Shown: positions 11,333-25,100, numbered from the stretch's first letter. The stretch: 64,000 bases of DNA from Sphagnum magellanicum (GCA_021904315.1 CM038910.1:20780256-20844255); one strand, 5' to 3'. Notes: generated by a model from the letters alone, not told the origin. Translations and numbers: made by a program.

Positions 11333-12000
11333 AATCAACAAGCCGAAAAGCTTCTAAGTTGAAACTTGAAAAACAATAGATAACTCATGCTTGATGGATG
11401 ATCCACACGGATTTCAAGGTAGACTATCGACCATAGTCCTTCGCAATTCTCACCACGTGTACAGCAGCCTCCCACCTACCAAAAGGAAAGAGACCTTTCT
11501 CTAGGAATAGCTGCCCTTGCACTCTCAGCTCAGTACCACAGCACACACCCCTGTTTCAACCCACATCCAAACGCAGAGCTCGATTTCTATCAAGCTTCAC
11601 AACTCTACAGCAAGTTCATATTGAGACCTAGCTAGTGAAGGATCGCTCTTAAATGTTAATGGTTAAGGAGGAGGAAAGAGGTGGTTGCTAGACTCTATTG
11701 AATCCTGATCGAAAACAGTTGAAGCTCTAAAGCCCATAGCCTATGCAAAAAAAAAAAAAAAAAAAAACACAACAATCTGCGTGGTAAAGCGATGGAAGAG
11801 ACTTCCAAAGGTCTGATACTCGCATAGCAACTCCCAAAAGCACCACCAAAATTTTGAACATAACAAAGCAGCAGCGACAAATGCCTTTGATAGCTAACAC
11901 AGTAACAATAGAACCATCAGACACACACGAAAGAGCTGATCGAAAGGAAAAAAATGCACAGCCATGCAGAAATCTCAGTCTCATGTTGTAGCCAGTAGAG
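11333..12000 (-). promoter_or_regulatory. 5' leader and promoter region of copy A, with G-box
   Basis: This region is conserved with the matching 47104-47780 upstream of copy B, far better than the surrounding repeats, so it is probably leader and promoter. Both carry a CACGTG G-box (11454-11459 here), a common bZIP/bHLH site in plants. A short upstream ORF of 17 codons (11388-11335) ends 2 bp before the ATG in copy A only. No clear TATA box is seen. A 21-base A run lies at 11747-11767. Confidence 0.5.
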
Positions 12001-12114
12001 GAACCCTACTATCCAACTCTCTGATGGGGGTGGGCCACAGTGAACCAGCACCCACCACCGCACCATCGATTGGATGCCTGATAGTGCTCAGTTGTGGATG
12101 AACCTCAACTGAGT

Positions 12115-13660
12115 TAATATTTGGTTTCACCTTGGTAACCACTTCTCTAGGAAATAGGTCTCATATGTAGGTACACAAGTAACAAAACAGGTACTACAAG
12201 GCAAGTAGGTGGTATATAGTTTATATATTAGTAAGGAACGGCCATTTTGACTACCTACCAAGTGGGTTGTTAGTAGGTAGGCAGTGAAAAATAAAGGAAC
12301 TGAGCTAACCAGCATGGTTAGCAAGGGAACTGAAACCCAACAGAAAACTGTTTCATTATAACTTACCATCCATCCTTCATGGTGCACATCGGTGGGTGCT
12401 AGTTCAATATGGCCCTAATTTGGTGCTCAAATTGCATAATTGAGTGGTTTGCAATTGAATACAATTGAAGGATACATTTTAATTTTCATATTATGCCTCG
12501 TTTCATGTGTGGTGTTCTGCAACTTCCATATTCAACATATTAATAAGCTATCATTTTGTATTGGGAGTGAAGGAGGCTTCTCTCTCTGGCAAGCAGTGTG
12601 CAACTTTCATATTCAACATATTAGTATTCTATCATTCATTACTTGGAGTGAAGGAACTTTCTCTCTCTCTCACAAGCAGTGTTTTCTAGTTTATGATTTT
12701 TTATTTTATTTGTGTAGTAGTGGTGTCTTGATTGTTATGTTCTTTACTGGGTTGTATTTTGGTGCTTTTATTTGCCTTGTATTTCTTGTGGATGGGCTCC
12801 CAATCCCTGCTTTTATATATACAGGGTTTTCCTCCTTTCTTTCTTTTTCAACTTTTTGAAAAGAAATGCTAGTGGTGTGGCTACCACAGTGGAGCAGCTC
12901 TGAAGTATGAGGGATAAATTGTTTTTAAAATCAAAAATATTGAATGACCCCAGTAGACAAATTAAGTATAGCTTTAAGGCTATACACCTAAATTTTTTTC
13001 TACAATCTGCTGACTATACTGGCTAAAATGCAATGACCTGGCAATGTGATATTCACCACGCTCACAAAAAAACAATTAGATATGGGCAATATTTAGGTGC
13101 CAAAGTTGGGTTTACTTTTAGCCTTGGGTGATTACCCAGTTTGGCCAGCTAGAACCTGGTTCCGCCTGGTTCCGATTACCCAGAACCAAATTGGAACCAG
13201 GTCTGATTTTTGGAAAGTTTAAACCCGGACCCAGTTCTGGATTGAAAATGGGAACCCGGACCTGGTTCTAGAACTGGAACCCGGTTTTCAATTGGACCTG
13301 ATATAGATCCTGAACTGGAACCAAGAACCAATACTAGAACCCGAACCACAATTTTTGAAAAATATTCCTTTTGGGGGAAAAAATGGTCTAGAACCAGAGT
13401 TGGTTGGCAATTAACCACTTGTTTCCGACCAAGTTATCCAGAACCATAACCGGGTCTGATTTGCAAAACCAGATTTGGAATTGAAACCTGAATTTTTTCT
13501 TTTTGAGAAACAGACCAGAACCAGACCCGGAGTTCCATTTTTTTTGGAATCAATTTGGGGATGGGATTCATTTTACAAGAACCAAAACTGAAGGTTCTTC
13601 GTGAAAGGCAAAAACCACCCAAGACTTGCTTACTTCGTGTGTATAACTATTTTTTGGCAC
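12115..13660. repeat. Repeat block S, copy 0
   Basis: It is homologous to 20630-22170 and 30350-31890. The order is: a conserved GCCATTTTGACTACCTACC stretch; two units of about 84 bp ending in a CT-rich run and AAGCAGTG (12525-12690); an AT-rich part; then a degenerate GAACCxGG repeat (13140-13620). It has no convincing protein. Partial copies lie at 47900-48210 and 51680-52370. Confidence 0.7.
13140..13620. repeat. Degenerate GAACC/GGTTC-type repeat tract
   Basis: Dense short repeats of GGAACCxGA, GAACCCGG and GGTTCTAGAAC-type words, unevenly spaced, with the same tract in the other two S blocks (21660-22080 and 31370-31810). It reads open in places as PGPGSxFQ-type low-complexity peptide, which is a by-product of the repeat. 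Confidence 0.65.
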
Positions 13661-14082
13661 CTTTGTGACATCAGAATACTACTTTTATTGGTTTTATAAA
13701 CATTTTTTTCAAAATTACCTTTAAGGAAACAAGGTGAACATGTACTACATGAGCGAGTTTAGGACCGAAACTATGTATGATTATTACATAGTTATGAAAT
13801 TTATGTTTTTGGTTGTAAAACTATCCTCCCAACTTACTATTGGTTATGCAAACCTCAGCATTCTCCTTCCATGAATTACACATAAATAACATCGAAACTA
13901 TTCCAAAACCAAAAAACTTTTCCAAGATCAAAACTTCCATTCTCGCAACTTTGTATCCTATCATAACTTTGTACAAAAATGAAGGTGTCTCACAAGGTCA
14001 CAAACACCTCCTTATATACTAATCAAAAAGGAATCTACTCAAGAAATTTCCTAAAACCTATCCATCACAAGGTTCCCCAAAT

Positions 14083-14310
14083 AATCAAAAGAAAACAAAA
14101 TCACATGGTCCCCCATGTGATTGCACAATTAATCAAAAGAAAACAAAATCACATGGTCCCCCATGTGATTGCATAATTAATCACAAGAAAACAACATCAC
14201 ATGGTTCACCATGTGATTTCACAATTAATCACAAGAAAACAACATCACATGGTTTCCCTATGTGATTCCACAATTAATCACAAGCAACCAACACCACATG
14301 GTGCACATGA
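14083..14310. repeat. 48-bp minisatellite with palindromic core
   Basis: Four clear units and one decayed unit with a 48-bp period. Each contains a hairpin of the form ATCACATGG-tccc-CCATGTGAT (14100-14121, 14148-14169, 14196-14217, 14244-14266). The linker is a conserved AATTAATCAxAAGAAAACAA. It also reads as repeated KRKQNHMVPHVIAQLI-like peptide, but without other coding signs. Confidence 0.8.
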
Positions 14311-14453
14311 CATAAGTCAATGCATTATGGAATCCTACATCCAACTTACCCCATTAAACAATTACCTAAGTAATTGTGTAATCAAGTTACACATGAAATT
14401 ACTTACATCCAATTTACCCCTAAGTAATTGTGTAATCAAGTTACACACCAAGT

Positions 14454-14461
14454 TATAAATA
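14454..14461 (+). promoter_or_regulatory. Possible TATA box (TATAAATA)
   Basis: TATAAATA, followed by a C/T-rich stretch and CACACATGAAGG about 25 bp on, looks like a plant core promoter, possibly of an LTR or repeat. No downstream gene of any length is open, so its activity is doubtful. Confidence 0.25.
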
Positions 14462-17400
14462 CCCCTCTCTCTTGCCCAGCACACATGAAGGAGTGCACCC
14501 TCTTTTTTGCCAAGACCACATGCAAGACGCCAGTTTACACATTCTTTATCCTTATATTGTCCGGCACACATTGAGCAGTGCACTCTCTTTATCACCAAGG
14601 ACACCGCTGTAGCTCAAGATGCTAGTGTATGCCTTTTCAGACAGCAAAAGTGTGGCTCCCTGGAGGCTAGCACTGTTAATAACCTAAAAAAAATTGTCAC
14701 TTTACATCCAAGTCTACTCACTTATGTTTTCAAGGCTTGGGTGAACCATTACTTACACTGGTATACACCCTACTTTTGTTGGTGTTAGATTCGACACATA
14801 TTAATTCGAATTTTCCTTGTTAAAAATTTGAGGAAATTTCCCTTCATATGTTTGAAATTTCAGAATAACTCTAATTTCACTTTCCAATTCGTTTTTAAAC
14901 GGCACAAATGAAAAATTCAATTTGTCATTTGATAGGAGGATAGATGGCATGTGGATGCTTAATAGTATATTGTTAACCACTGATGTTAGCTATGGGACAT
15001 AAGAATACAATGCAAAAGTGTTTCATGTCCTCATACCTGTTTTATTATCCTTTAATGTTACACCTTGCTCAAGAACGTGAATGCATAGCTGTACCAACCA
15101 GGGTGAGTCAACACCCACACATGTACCTACATCTTCATGAGGAGAAATTCCATGGTGGAAGGCTGCACCTGTAGCCACATCAAAGAATGAATCATGAACC
15201 AAGGAAATACAAAGGTGGAAGAAGACACCATTTGATGGGGTCATCATTAATGACAAAAAAATTTAAGTAGCACCATTTGGATCTAAATTGTGATCAATAT
15301 TACCTTGCTTGTTACACAAGAGTTCCTATGTTTGTTAATGGCCCATTAGATGGCCATGCCCACCTCAAAAATAGAGGTTTAGCTTTTATGAACAATCTTA
15401 GAACTAAAGTACTCCTTATCAAAGTTGAAGCATCATCGTTTAGCTCATAAAAAGTAAAAATTGAAATTTCATAAAATGTCCCATAGTTGTTTAGGAAAAG
15501 AAGAAATAACCATCTTGAGTCTTCTCAGTAATGGAAACATCATCTCTATAGGCCTTAACAATAATTTCACCAAGAATAATGACTTCAAGGCTATGAAGGG
15601 AAGATGTCTTGAAAGATCTTTCATCTTTTCCAAACTGAGAAAAATGCAGTCCATTTGGGAATAACTTTCGAGTAGGTCAACAAAGAATGTTACGAAGTTT
15701 CAATGAAAGACTCTTAATAAACCTGGTAATCAAGAGAAATCACCATACACTCTATACCTAGGAGCCAACAAGAATACCTTGATTGCAAGTTAACCAAGTA
15801 AAAATATGAATTTTTGTGGGCTTAGAGCTATGCCAAAGACATCAATGATTTGTTGAGGAAAAATCCGATCTATATCCAATTGTTGCAAAAACATGATCAT
15901 GAAAGTTTGCAAGGAAAAATGTTTTTGAATATTGAAAAAATATCATCTTTTGACTTAGTATCCAAAGAAAGGATATTCATTGTTATGTTCAATGTTGATT
16001 TGTAATCAGTGTTTTAGAGATTGGCATATACCATGTTTCATAGCCCAGTGGAAGAAGTGTTGGTTGAAAAATCTTTTTTTCTTTTGGTGCACATGATAAG
16101 CTTGAATGCCTATTCATGTAGTTAAACAGCAGGAAGTAACCTAAGTTATTTTTTAGAATAATTCACATGTGGTTGAAGAATGGAAGAAATGCTCTAATGC
16201 TGGGCGGTCTTCACTTTTTTTTTACAATTGTCGATTTTGGTTCTCTATGCTTCTATGTGAGAATTAGGTTGGTTTTTTTATTATTTTTTAAACTTAATGT
16301 TGGAGAAAATCAACTTGGTTCTCAATATCTTTAAAAATATTATAATTCAGTTCTCAAGGTACTTGATCCTGATTCATTTTAGAACAATCAGTTTTCAAAA
16401 TTGGTTTTTATAAATTCAATTCTTAATTTTTTAAAAAATCCTACCTATTAATTTTTTTCATAAAATGACCTTTCTTTGACCTATTTGGTGCCCTTCTTTC
16501 ATCCTTGAAATCTCTTTCAAGCTCTAAGTTCATTGTTGTAATTAACATTTTTTAAAAATATGCGACTAAAATGTTGAAACTTAGGATTTAATGCACATGG
16601 TTTGAAAACATTTATAGTTGCAATACAACCAACATTGTCAGTGAACAATATTGATTAATTCAAAGTGATTAAAAAAAGATAAATAGGATGAAATTTAGAG
16701 CTTGAATTTTGATTGCATTCTATTTAAGTTCATTATTTTTTTTTCACTAGGTTTTACAAATCTTATCTTTTTTATGATTTTATGATGATTTTTTTTAAAA
16801 TTTTTTTTATGGAAAACTTTGCTATCTATTGGGTTGAAAATCGGACCTAGGTTAAACCCATATGGGAACTTGGGTTTCAATTTTTTTTTAAAAATCATTG
16901 AAACTAGTTTTTTTTCAACATTCATTTGACACATGACATGTATTTTTAAAGTTGTTTTTCCTATATACAAGGGTGAAAATTGAGATTGGTATTGAAATCC
17001 AATACCTTCCCCAGATATCAAGTTTTTTTACCAAAGAGAACATGATCAATTCTCATGATGCTTAGTTCTCAACTTAGTGACAACCAAGAAACTCAAATTT
17101 CAATCTTTGTGTGAACAAAAATGATAACCCGTGAAATTTAAGATGAGAACCACCTTGAAAATTGAGATGTTCTCAATTGATTCCTCTAAATTGCCCACCT
17201 TTGGAATGCACCTAGGAAATTTACAATAGAACTCATATTTTTTGCATCAAACCTATTGGTCTTTTCACCTTAAAATCAAAATGTTCATTCCTGGTGGATT
17301 TTAATATGATATTTATTGCATTGCTATATGACTTAGAGAGATGGTTTGGATGTGTTATACTATTCAAGCTATTTTTTATATTATGTGTTACATGTGTGTT

Positions 17401-18049
17401 GACAATGATAGTTGTATGTGGCGACATAAGAATGCATGATTATTGTTGGGAGTTTTCTATTGGTTACATGTCTACACCTTAATTATAATAAATAAATTGA
17501 GGTAAGTAAGCTTCAAACTTGTTCTATTGTGAACACAATTTTAAATATTTAGTGTGTGTGATATCATTTCAACTAGTGTGATTTCAAATCACTTTTGATC
17601 TTTTAAGATTTCAAAACACACATGTTTAGTTGTTACTTGAAAATTTTAGTGATTTATGCAAGGTTTTGTTGCATTGAATTTGTGTGATTTGCACTGTATT
17701 TTTTGGGCTTGGATTTTTATATTGTTACATGTGAATCATATTTTGATTTGGATGTATGAGGTATCATTCAAAATACTTTTGTATTTTGTTATGTGGTGAC
17801 AATAATGAACCATTCTAAGCATTGACATAAGAGCACTAGACATATCAACTCTTTTTTTTAAACGAAGTGGCACAAAATTACACCCAAAAAAGTTAAAAGA
17901 AGACTATTCTTTTGTAGATTCTGAAAATTTTCACCAAATTTGATTACACCTCCAAAAAGAGTTCACCACATGTAAACAGGTTCCTAGATTTAAGTCAGGT
18001 TTTTTTATGCCAGATTTTCTATTGTTTCCATGGATGCTAGATACTTTTT

Positions 18050-20640
18050 GGGATGATGGCCACTAATGCTCCATCACCACAATAGGGGAAAAAAAGGGTG
18101 GTGAATATTCTACGGATCATGGATTCTGCATAATTTGAAGATGAATTGGCCCAGAACTCGGAACATAGGACTCCAAACTGGCTCAATTCCAAGTGCTGGT
18201 AAACCAGTTATTGTGGCCTCTCACACTTCACCAACTTCCTCCATATGCACCGTACCTAACTCAAAAACTCAAAGGTACATTGTTTCAGATACAATTCATC
18301 TGATCAGATGCATTGATATAATACACTCATGTTTTCCAGTGAATGATTGTCTGGAACTGAAATATTAGTTAACATTTGTCAGAGAAAGTAGGTCAATTGC
18401 AAAAGGCTACAGAGCATGCATTGCCCAGCCCTGGGGCTGTCAATTTGCCACAAATTTTCATTAAAATCCACTGTACACAACAGGGGCCACATCCTGGCTC
18501 CTACACAGGTCGTGGTGTTCAATGGTTACTTTAGGGATTCTCACAAGTACCCTTAAGACACACACCAACACATTTTTACAGAGGTCCTGTCAACATGAAA
18601 CAACAATTTATCAAATGAGTTCAGCAAAGGAGGAGGGCCAGCTCTCTATCTATCTGCCTAAAATTTAAGTGCAACCGTAACTGACCTCAGATAATTTGTA
18701 ATCGACCCATGTATATCATTAAAACTTAAAGCTTCCATCTTAATGCTATAGGGGACTTAACTCCAAAGTTCATATGCAACTTTGCTAAGTTAATTTGTGA
18801 AAAAATCGTTGTTAATTTTTTAAAAAAAATTTAAGAACAATAATTGCTTTAAATTGAATAACTTTTGCTATGTTGGTTCAAAAATTGTGAAATGAAAAAC
18901 TTATAGCCTGTCTCATGGTGGGATTTTTGGTGGTACCCAAAGTGGAGTTGGGTACTTGAGAGTTTGGGAGGGTTATGGTCAATGGTTTCTTTTGGGTGGA
19001 TTTTTGCATTGCGGCAATTAAAAAAACTTACATGCAAATGAAACAAAGATTTTTTTTGGATTTATTTTTGCAAATTTTGCCATATTTCCAGGGGAAATTG
19101 TTAAAAGTTGCCATGTTTAGATATTACATACATAAAAGTTATCAATACAAAACAGAATTTTGAAAAAATATCTACAACCCATCTAGGATAGAAATTTTGA
19201 TGTTGGGTGACTTTCAAAATGCAAGGGGTTTTCTCTTTTGGATTGGGCCAAACACAATAAAAAAATTTTAAAACCTTGAACTTGAAAGCCATCCCCAACC
19301 CATCTAATTGACAAACCCACAAAACAAGGTCTTTCATGTTGAAAAAAAATTAATTATTTTAGAAAATTATGGAAATTAAGGTTTGTTGCATCAAACTTTA
19401 ATATATTGAAATTGGGTTTAATTTTTTAGAATTAAAAAATATTTCTTGAGAAATTGCTAAATTTCTATGTTGAGTTTTGGGTGTCCACAAAGAATTTTAG
19501 AAAGATGATTAAATCTTTATACTTCACATCTTGCTTGTAATGAAACATAGGGAAATCTTTCTAAGGATGATTGCCATTTTTAAAAAAATATTTCTATGAG
19601 TGATAGCCATGAGGCTGCATAAGTCAATCCCTTAAAGAAGCACTGGTCACATGGAGTGTGGAACTTGACATTGACAGAATGCATTAAAGGTATCCATAAA
19701 GTTAGGAACACAGCAGCAGAAGCCTAAGTTTGATTATAAAGGGGGTGAGCTAAAAGAAACCTGCAAAAAAAGTACATCACCATTAAGAGGGTGAAACTCA
19801 AAAAACCATCAATTTTTTGGTGATCTGTCTTCATCCTGTCTTCACCCCTCCTTCCTTTCTCCTAAGGGCCTCTACAGTTGTTACATATATTTTTATTGCT
19901 CCTACATGTCCCGATACTGTAATTATTCTCAACACCTCTGCATTAAATTGCTAAATTTCAACATTTCATACCCAGATTGAATGCAATATCATTACTTTGT
20001 GGATACCACTGATTTGGGGTTGAAAGAGGGGTTTGGGGGTGAAAGGCGGCCCAAAGATAGGGTGAAGATAGGGTGACTTTATGGATATCTTTATGGGCTC
20101 ATGTTTTTCCAACTTTTTCGTTTGTTTTTTAAAAATTATGTTTTGGGCAATCCTGTTATGCATGTATGGGAATAGAATGCGTAAAACACTCCACCTGGGT
20201 TTTTTTTCTCCCTTCATTGCCTAATTTCCAAGTGCTAGTAAACTATATGCAGTTGCCTGGCAGTTCACTGACTTCATTAATGTGGATGGTACTGAACTGT
20301 CACCCTCCACTACAATACAGGACCTCAAGTGTTGCAATGTACCAGTGTGTGTGAATAAGAGATTGTCTGGAACTAATATCATAATTAGAATCTGTCACAC
20401 GAACGAGGTCAGTTTCCGTGTGCAAGCAGCTTGCCTTGCACATCCTTCAGCCCTGGGCCGTGGTTCTTCACCCATTTTCTCCAGGGCACCCCGTAGGCTT
20501 AAACCTAGTTTTTTTCTAACTATGGGGTGGTGGATAGGCTACGTGGGGGTTATAGGTTTTTGTGGATTTTTGTTGTTCCCATCAAGTTTTCACTTTGTCC
20601 TCATCAAGTTCACAATGGGTTCCCCAATGTGTTTATATAT
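18050..20640 (+). repeat. Repeat element R, copy 1
   Basis: The first of four direct copies. It begins with CCAAGTGCTGGTAAACCA-type sequence (about 18195) and ends near the GTTTTCACTTTGTCCTCATC stretch (20590). The two ends contain related direct repeats (see copy 2), giving an LTR-like plan of about 2.5 kb with a non-coding AT-rich interior. The internal frames are low-complexity. Confidence 0.65.
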
Positions 20641-22170
20641 TCGTAAGGAAGGGCCATTTTGACTACCTACCTACTAACAATCTGCTTGTGGGTTGTTAGT
20701 AGGAAGGGAGTGAAAAAGAAAAGCAACTGAGCTAACCACCATGGTTAGCAAGGGAACTGAAACCCAACAGAAAACTGTTTCTTTATCACTTACCATCCAC
20801 CCTTCATGGTCCATGTTGGTGGGTGCTAGTTCAATGTGGCCCTAATTGGGTGCTCAAATTGCATATTGGAGTGGTTTGCAATTGAATACAATTCAAAGCC
20901 ACATTTTTATTTTCATATTATGCCCCTTCTCATATGTGGTGCTCTGCAAGTTCGGTATTCAACATATTGATAATCTATCATTCCTTACTCGGAGTGAAGG
21001 AGGCTTCTCTCTCTTGCAAGCAGTGTGCAACTTCAATATATTAATAATCTATCATTCCTTACTTGGAGTGAAGGAGCCTTCTCTCTCTCTCTCTCTCTCT
21101 CAAGCAGTGTGCAACTTCTGTATTCAACATATTAATATTCTATCGTTCATTACTTGCAGTGAAGGAACCTTCTATCTCTCTCACAAGCAGTGTTTTCTAG
21201 TTTAGGGTCTTCTATTTTATTTGTGTATTAGTGGTGTCTTAGTTGTTATGTTCTTTACTGGGTTGTGTTTTCGTGCTTTTATTTGCCTTGTATTTCTTGT
21301 GGATGGGCTCCCATCCCTGCTACAGGGTTTTCCTTCCTTCTTTCTTTTAAAACCTTTTGAAAAGAAATGCTGGTGTGGGGCTGCCATGGTGGAGCAGCTC
21401 TTAAATATGAGGGATAAATTGCTTTTTTAAAGCAAAAACATTGAATGAGCCCAGTTGTCAAATTAAGCAAAGCTTTAAGGCTACACATTTAAATTTTCTT
21501 CTGCCATCAACTGAGCTATACTTGCTAAAATGCAACGACCAGGAAATGTGATACTTGCCACCCTCACAAACAAACAATTAGATATTGGCAATATTTAGGT
21601 GCCAAAGATGGGTTTACTTTAGTGTTGGGTGGTTACCTGGTTTGGCCCCTTACATTACCCTTGGTTTGGTTCCAGTTACCCAGAACCAAATTGGAACCAG
21701 CTCTTGATTTTTGGAACTAGAACCCAAACCCAGGTTTCAAACTGGAACCTATACCTGGTTCTAGAACTGGTACCAGGTTTTTAATTGGACCTGATACTAG
21801 ATCTGGAACTGGAACCAAGACCCGATTCTAGAACCAGATTCACAATTTCTTTTAAATTATTTCTTTTGGGGAAAAAATGGTCTACAACCAAAGTTAATTG
21901 GCAATTAACCACTGGTTTCAGACCAGAGTTACCCAGAACCATAACCGGGTCTGATTTGCAAAACCAGAATTGGAACCAACACCTGAATTTCCTTTTTCAA
22001 GAACCTTTTGTGGAATCAATATCAGGATCGGATTCATTGTAACATTTTTTCAAGAACCAAAGCCGAAAGTTCTTCCTCAAAGGCAAAAACCACTGGACTC
22101 TGATTTATTTCATGTGGATAACTACTTTTTGGCCCCTCCATCTCATCAGAAGACTACTTTTATTGGTTTT
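20630..22170. repeat. Repeat block S, copy 1
   Basis: Homologous to 12115-13660. It carries three units of about 84 bp (20943-21195), one with an extended CT run (21079-21100), and the GAACC tract at 21660-22080. It directly follows R copy 1 and precedes V copy 1. Confidence 0.7.
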
Positions 22171-25100
22171 TAAAACATTTCTTTCAAAATTACCTCTAAC
22201 AAAAGAGGAGTCAACATTATAGGGCTAACTGGCTGTATTTCCCCAATAAAACAAGGGCCCTATTAGCAAACGTGAACCAGCACATGTACACCATGCCCAG
22301 GGTGAACCCACACCAACCTTGATACCTTCACCTTTTTGAGTGAGGCGTCTTAGGGTAGACCAGCCCATCACCAGTCGCCTGCCTATGACTGAACATTTAT
22401 TTATATCTTCATCATATATGCTTCATTTTGAGTGATTTAAAATGTTATGGTAGTGCTACCTTGAGCTCTAGAAATCATTTTTGAAGTGCAAAGCAAAAGG
22501 AGTAAGGAAAAATAACAAGAAAGAAAATAAGATTTCAACTTACAAAATGTGTTTTTTTTTCCTTCTCTTTGGACCCCTCTTACTTTCAAACTTCATAACT
22601 TTCTTATTTCTTCTTCATTTTAAACAATTTAAAGTGCTATAAAAGTGCCACCTAAAGTTCTACAAATCAACTTTGAACTCTAATAGCAACAGAACACCAT
22701 AAAAAAAAAATTTGGGTGTTCTGAAATAGGCTTTGGTAGTGTTCAGTGATAGGTTTTTTTGAGTTGTTGACACCTTTGATTTCGAGGGCTGTAACTTTCT
22801 CATTTCTAATCCATTTTTTCACGATTGTTAGTGTGTTAGATGCATCAAGAGAAGGGGTTCAAGTTTGATTTGGACACCAAAAACAAAGGAGCCCTCCCAT
22901 TGGATCCTGTTCAGTTGCCATCCGATCTACCCTAGTGGCTGTATTAAGCCCAAAAATTGTTCAATTTGAACTCAGAAATATGATTTAGTCTAAGCATGGG
23001 TTATTGAACAATGTCAATTTCTAAACATGTCATAACCCATGTCACCATCCACACAACAATTCTTCCACTGGTAATGCATGTTGCATATGGGTCCAAATAT
23101 ATTAGGACAATCTTTAGCTTCATTAATTGCTTGTTACTTTGTGAAGATGGCTTATGTTGGTTGTTTTAAGTAATTACACTTGACTCAAGTTCAAATTCTT
23201 ATATTAAAGCAATTTATAGCTTCAATGGTTGTGATCCACCCAACTTGTAATCCTCATCAATTGTGTTTGCAACCATTCCATAAGCAAACATTCTTTATGT
23301 TATTTTGCATTTTTGAATGTTAGACAAACCTTGCACGCCTCAAGCACGTTGCCTAAAGGAAAAATAGACATCATAGGTAGCATGAGTGTGTTCATAATTC
23401 TCAAATAAAAATCTTTAATCAACTTATATTGCCTTCCAAGAAAATTCCCATCATATATGAGTTTATGAGTAAAATAATTTACATAATACTATCATGTCCA
23501 AGTTGTCGATATCTTGGCAAATTTGGAAATCTCCTAAGTCTAACCTCCATGGATCTTATGTTTTTATTCTATTGTTGCAAACTTCGCATTCTCCTGAACC
23601 AAAATGTTGATGAACCAATTTTTACCTTCATACATTTGTTTTACTATTTTAACTATTGGAACATTTCTTCATTGTTGAACCATGAATGCTTAGAGTTGTG
23701 AATTATTAAGGGCTATGAATGAACAAGAATTATGAATTCAAGAAAAAGATTATTCATCACTAGAAATTATCAAGAAAAAGATGAACAATTTCTAGCCAAT
23801 GCACATTTCTTTAATTTTGGCACATAATTATTTTGAAATGTAAGATTAATCTAAAAGAAAAACTTGCAACTAGGAACTACAATGAATGCAAATGTCAAAA
23901 GAAATCACAATAATTTTTCAAACCATATAAATTTTCAAACCTCATAGATTGTATTATATGCCAAATGGAAAAAAAACTTGATCCCATTAAGAACCCCATG
24001 TGCAAAAGGTTGTGAGAAAAACAATTCATAATATAAGTATCCAAAAGCCAACTCCTAAAACCACATTGATTGCAATACATATGACATACTTGGGAGTTCA
24101 ACACAACCTATTCCATTCAATTCATATTTTAATATAGTTGCACTCCTCTCAACTAACATAAATTATTAGGAAATTTGAAATCTAATTGCAATTCTTTAAA
24201 AAAATGAACATTGTATTCGATAATCATCCTTTAAAAGATTGATGTAAGGTTGGTGATCCACAACAACTTTACCATGAATAGTATTGTCAAGCTACCATGA
24301 CACTAATCAACAATAAAAGAAATCCACCATGGATGTATATATGTTTATAAATATAACAAACATATTTTGTCATGTGCTCACATGCCAAAATCAATGTAGT
24401 GATGAGCATTAGGGAGCTTTTCAATCAATCCCCTTATCACCTTCACCAAACTCTACAAATAAAAAATGACATGTGCTACCAATAAAACAAATGTATGTTT
24501 TAAATCACGATGGCCAAAATCAAGAGCAAAGTAGTACCATCAACATTGAAAACAATAGATTTTTCATGCAATCTATCCTCTTTCTAAAGTTGTGGGTATA
24601 AACTACAAAAAAATGTTCCATTAACATAAGAATAATGTCAAATAGGTCTAGTAATTCAACTATACATCAATGAAATGCACATGAAATATCACTTATGCCT
24701 TGAAGTTGTGTTGGTGTGCAAGGTTGTTCAACCCAAACCTTGAGACATGCATTGATGTGAAAAACTCACATACCACTACACCACACTAAAACAACAAGCT
24801 AGTTACATGCAAATACATTGTGCCTTCCCTATGCAAACTTTTGTGCAACCTCCTTGCATGAACTTTTGTGCAAGGTACAAGCTATAAATTATGACACAAG
24901 CGTCATCAAATTTTTTTACTCAACCTCCTAAACATTTGTTACCTTTATTTCATATAACCTCCTTAAAGATGCACAAGTTGTACACTTGTTGCCTTTTTTC
25001 CTCACAACTTCCCTTGTGTTAAGCAAGCTGTGGACACACTCTTTTTTTTTTTCGCTGATAATTGAAGGGAAACTCCCTAAATTGGTTTTTTGACTCAAGT

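Larger units (their letters stand above)
13840..18050. repeat. Repeat block T, copy 0
   Basis: It shares order and sequence with 51480-55900, including the stretch around GTTAATAACCTAAAAAAAATTGTCAC (14690) and the long AT-rich part 15080-18050. It holds the 48-bp palindromic minisatellite (14083-14300), a 54-bp two-unit repeat (14366-14450) and a TATAAATA box. Minus-strand frames at 15256-15023 and, in the other copy, 53621-53382 share short words such as QGNID, but no family was recognised. Confidence 0.6.

Noticed and set aside
11747-11767. A21 run as the tail of a retroposed cDNA
   Set aside because: There is no coding sequence or target duplication beside it, and copy B has the same flanks without the run. 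It is a local A expansion.
13176-13418. Proline/glycine-rich protein gene
   Set aside because: The frame is created by the GAACC repeat tract and is not kept in the other S blocks.
14083-14310. CRISPR array from regularly spaced palindromic repeats
   Set aside because: The linkers between palindromes are also conserved rather than unique, the period is constant because whole units are tandem copies, and the context is a plant nuclear genome.
15460-15660. Possible gene remnant in block T (EVIILGEIIVKAYRDD-type frame)
   Set aside because: It looks protein-like over about 35 codons, but stops follow and no family was recognised; evidence is too thin to annotate.
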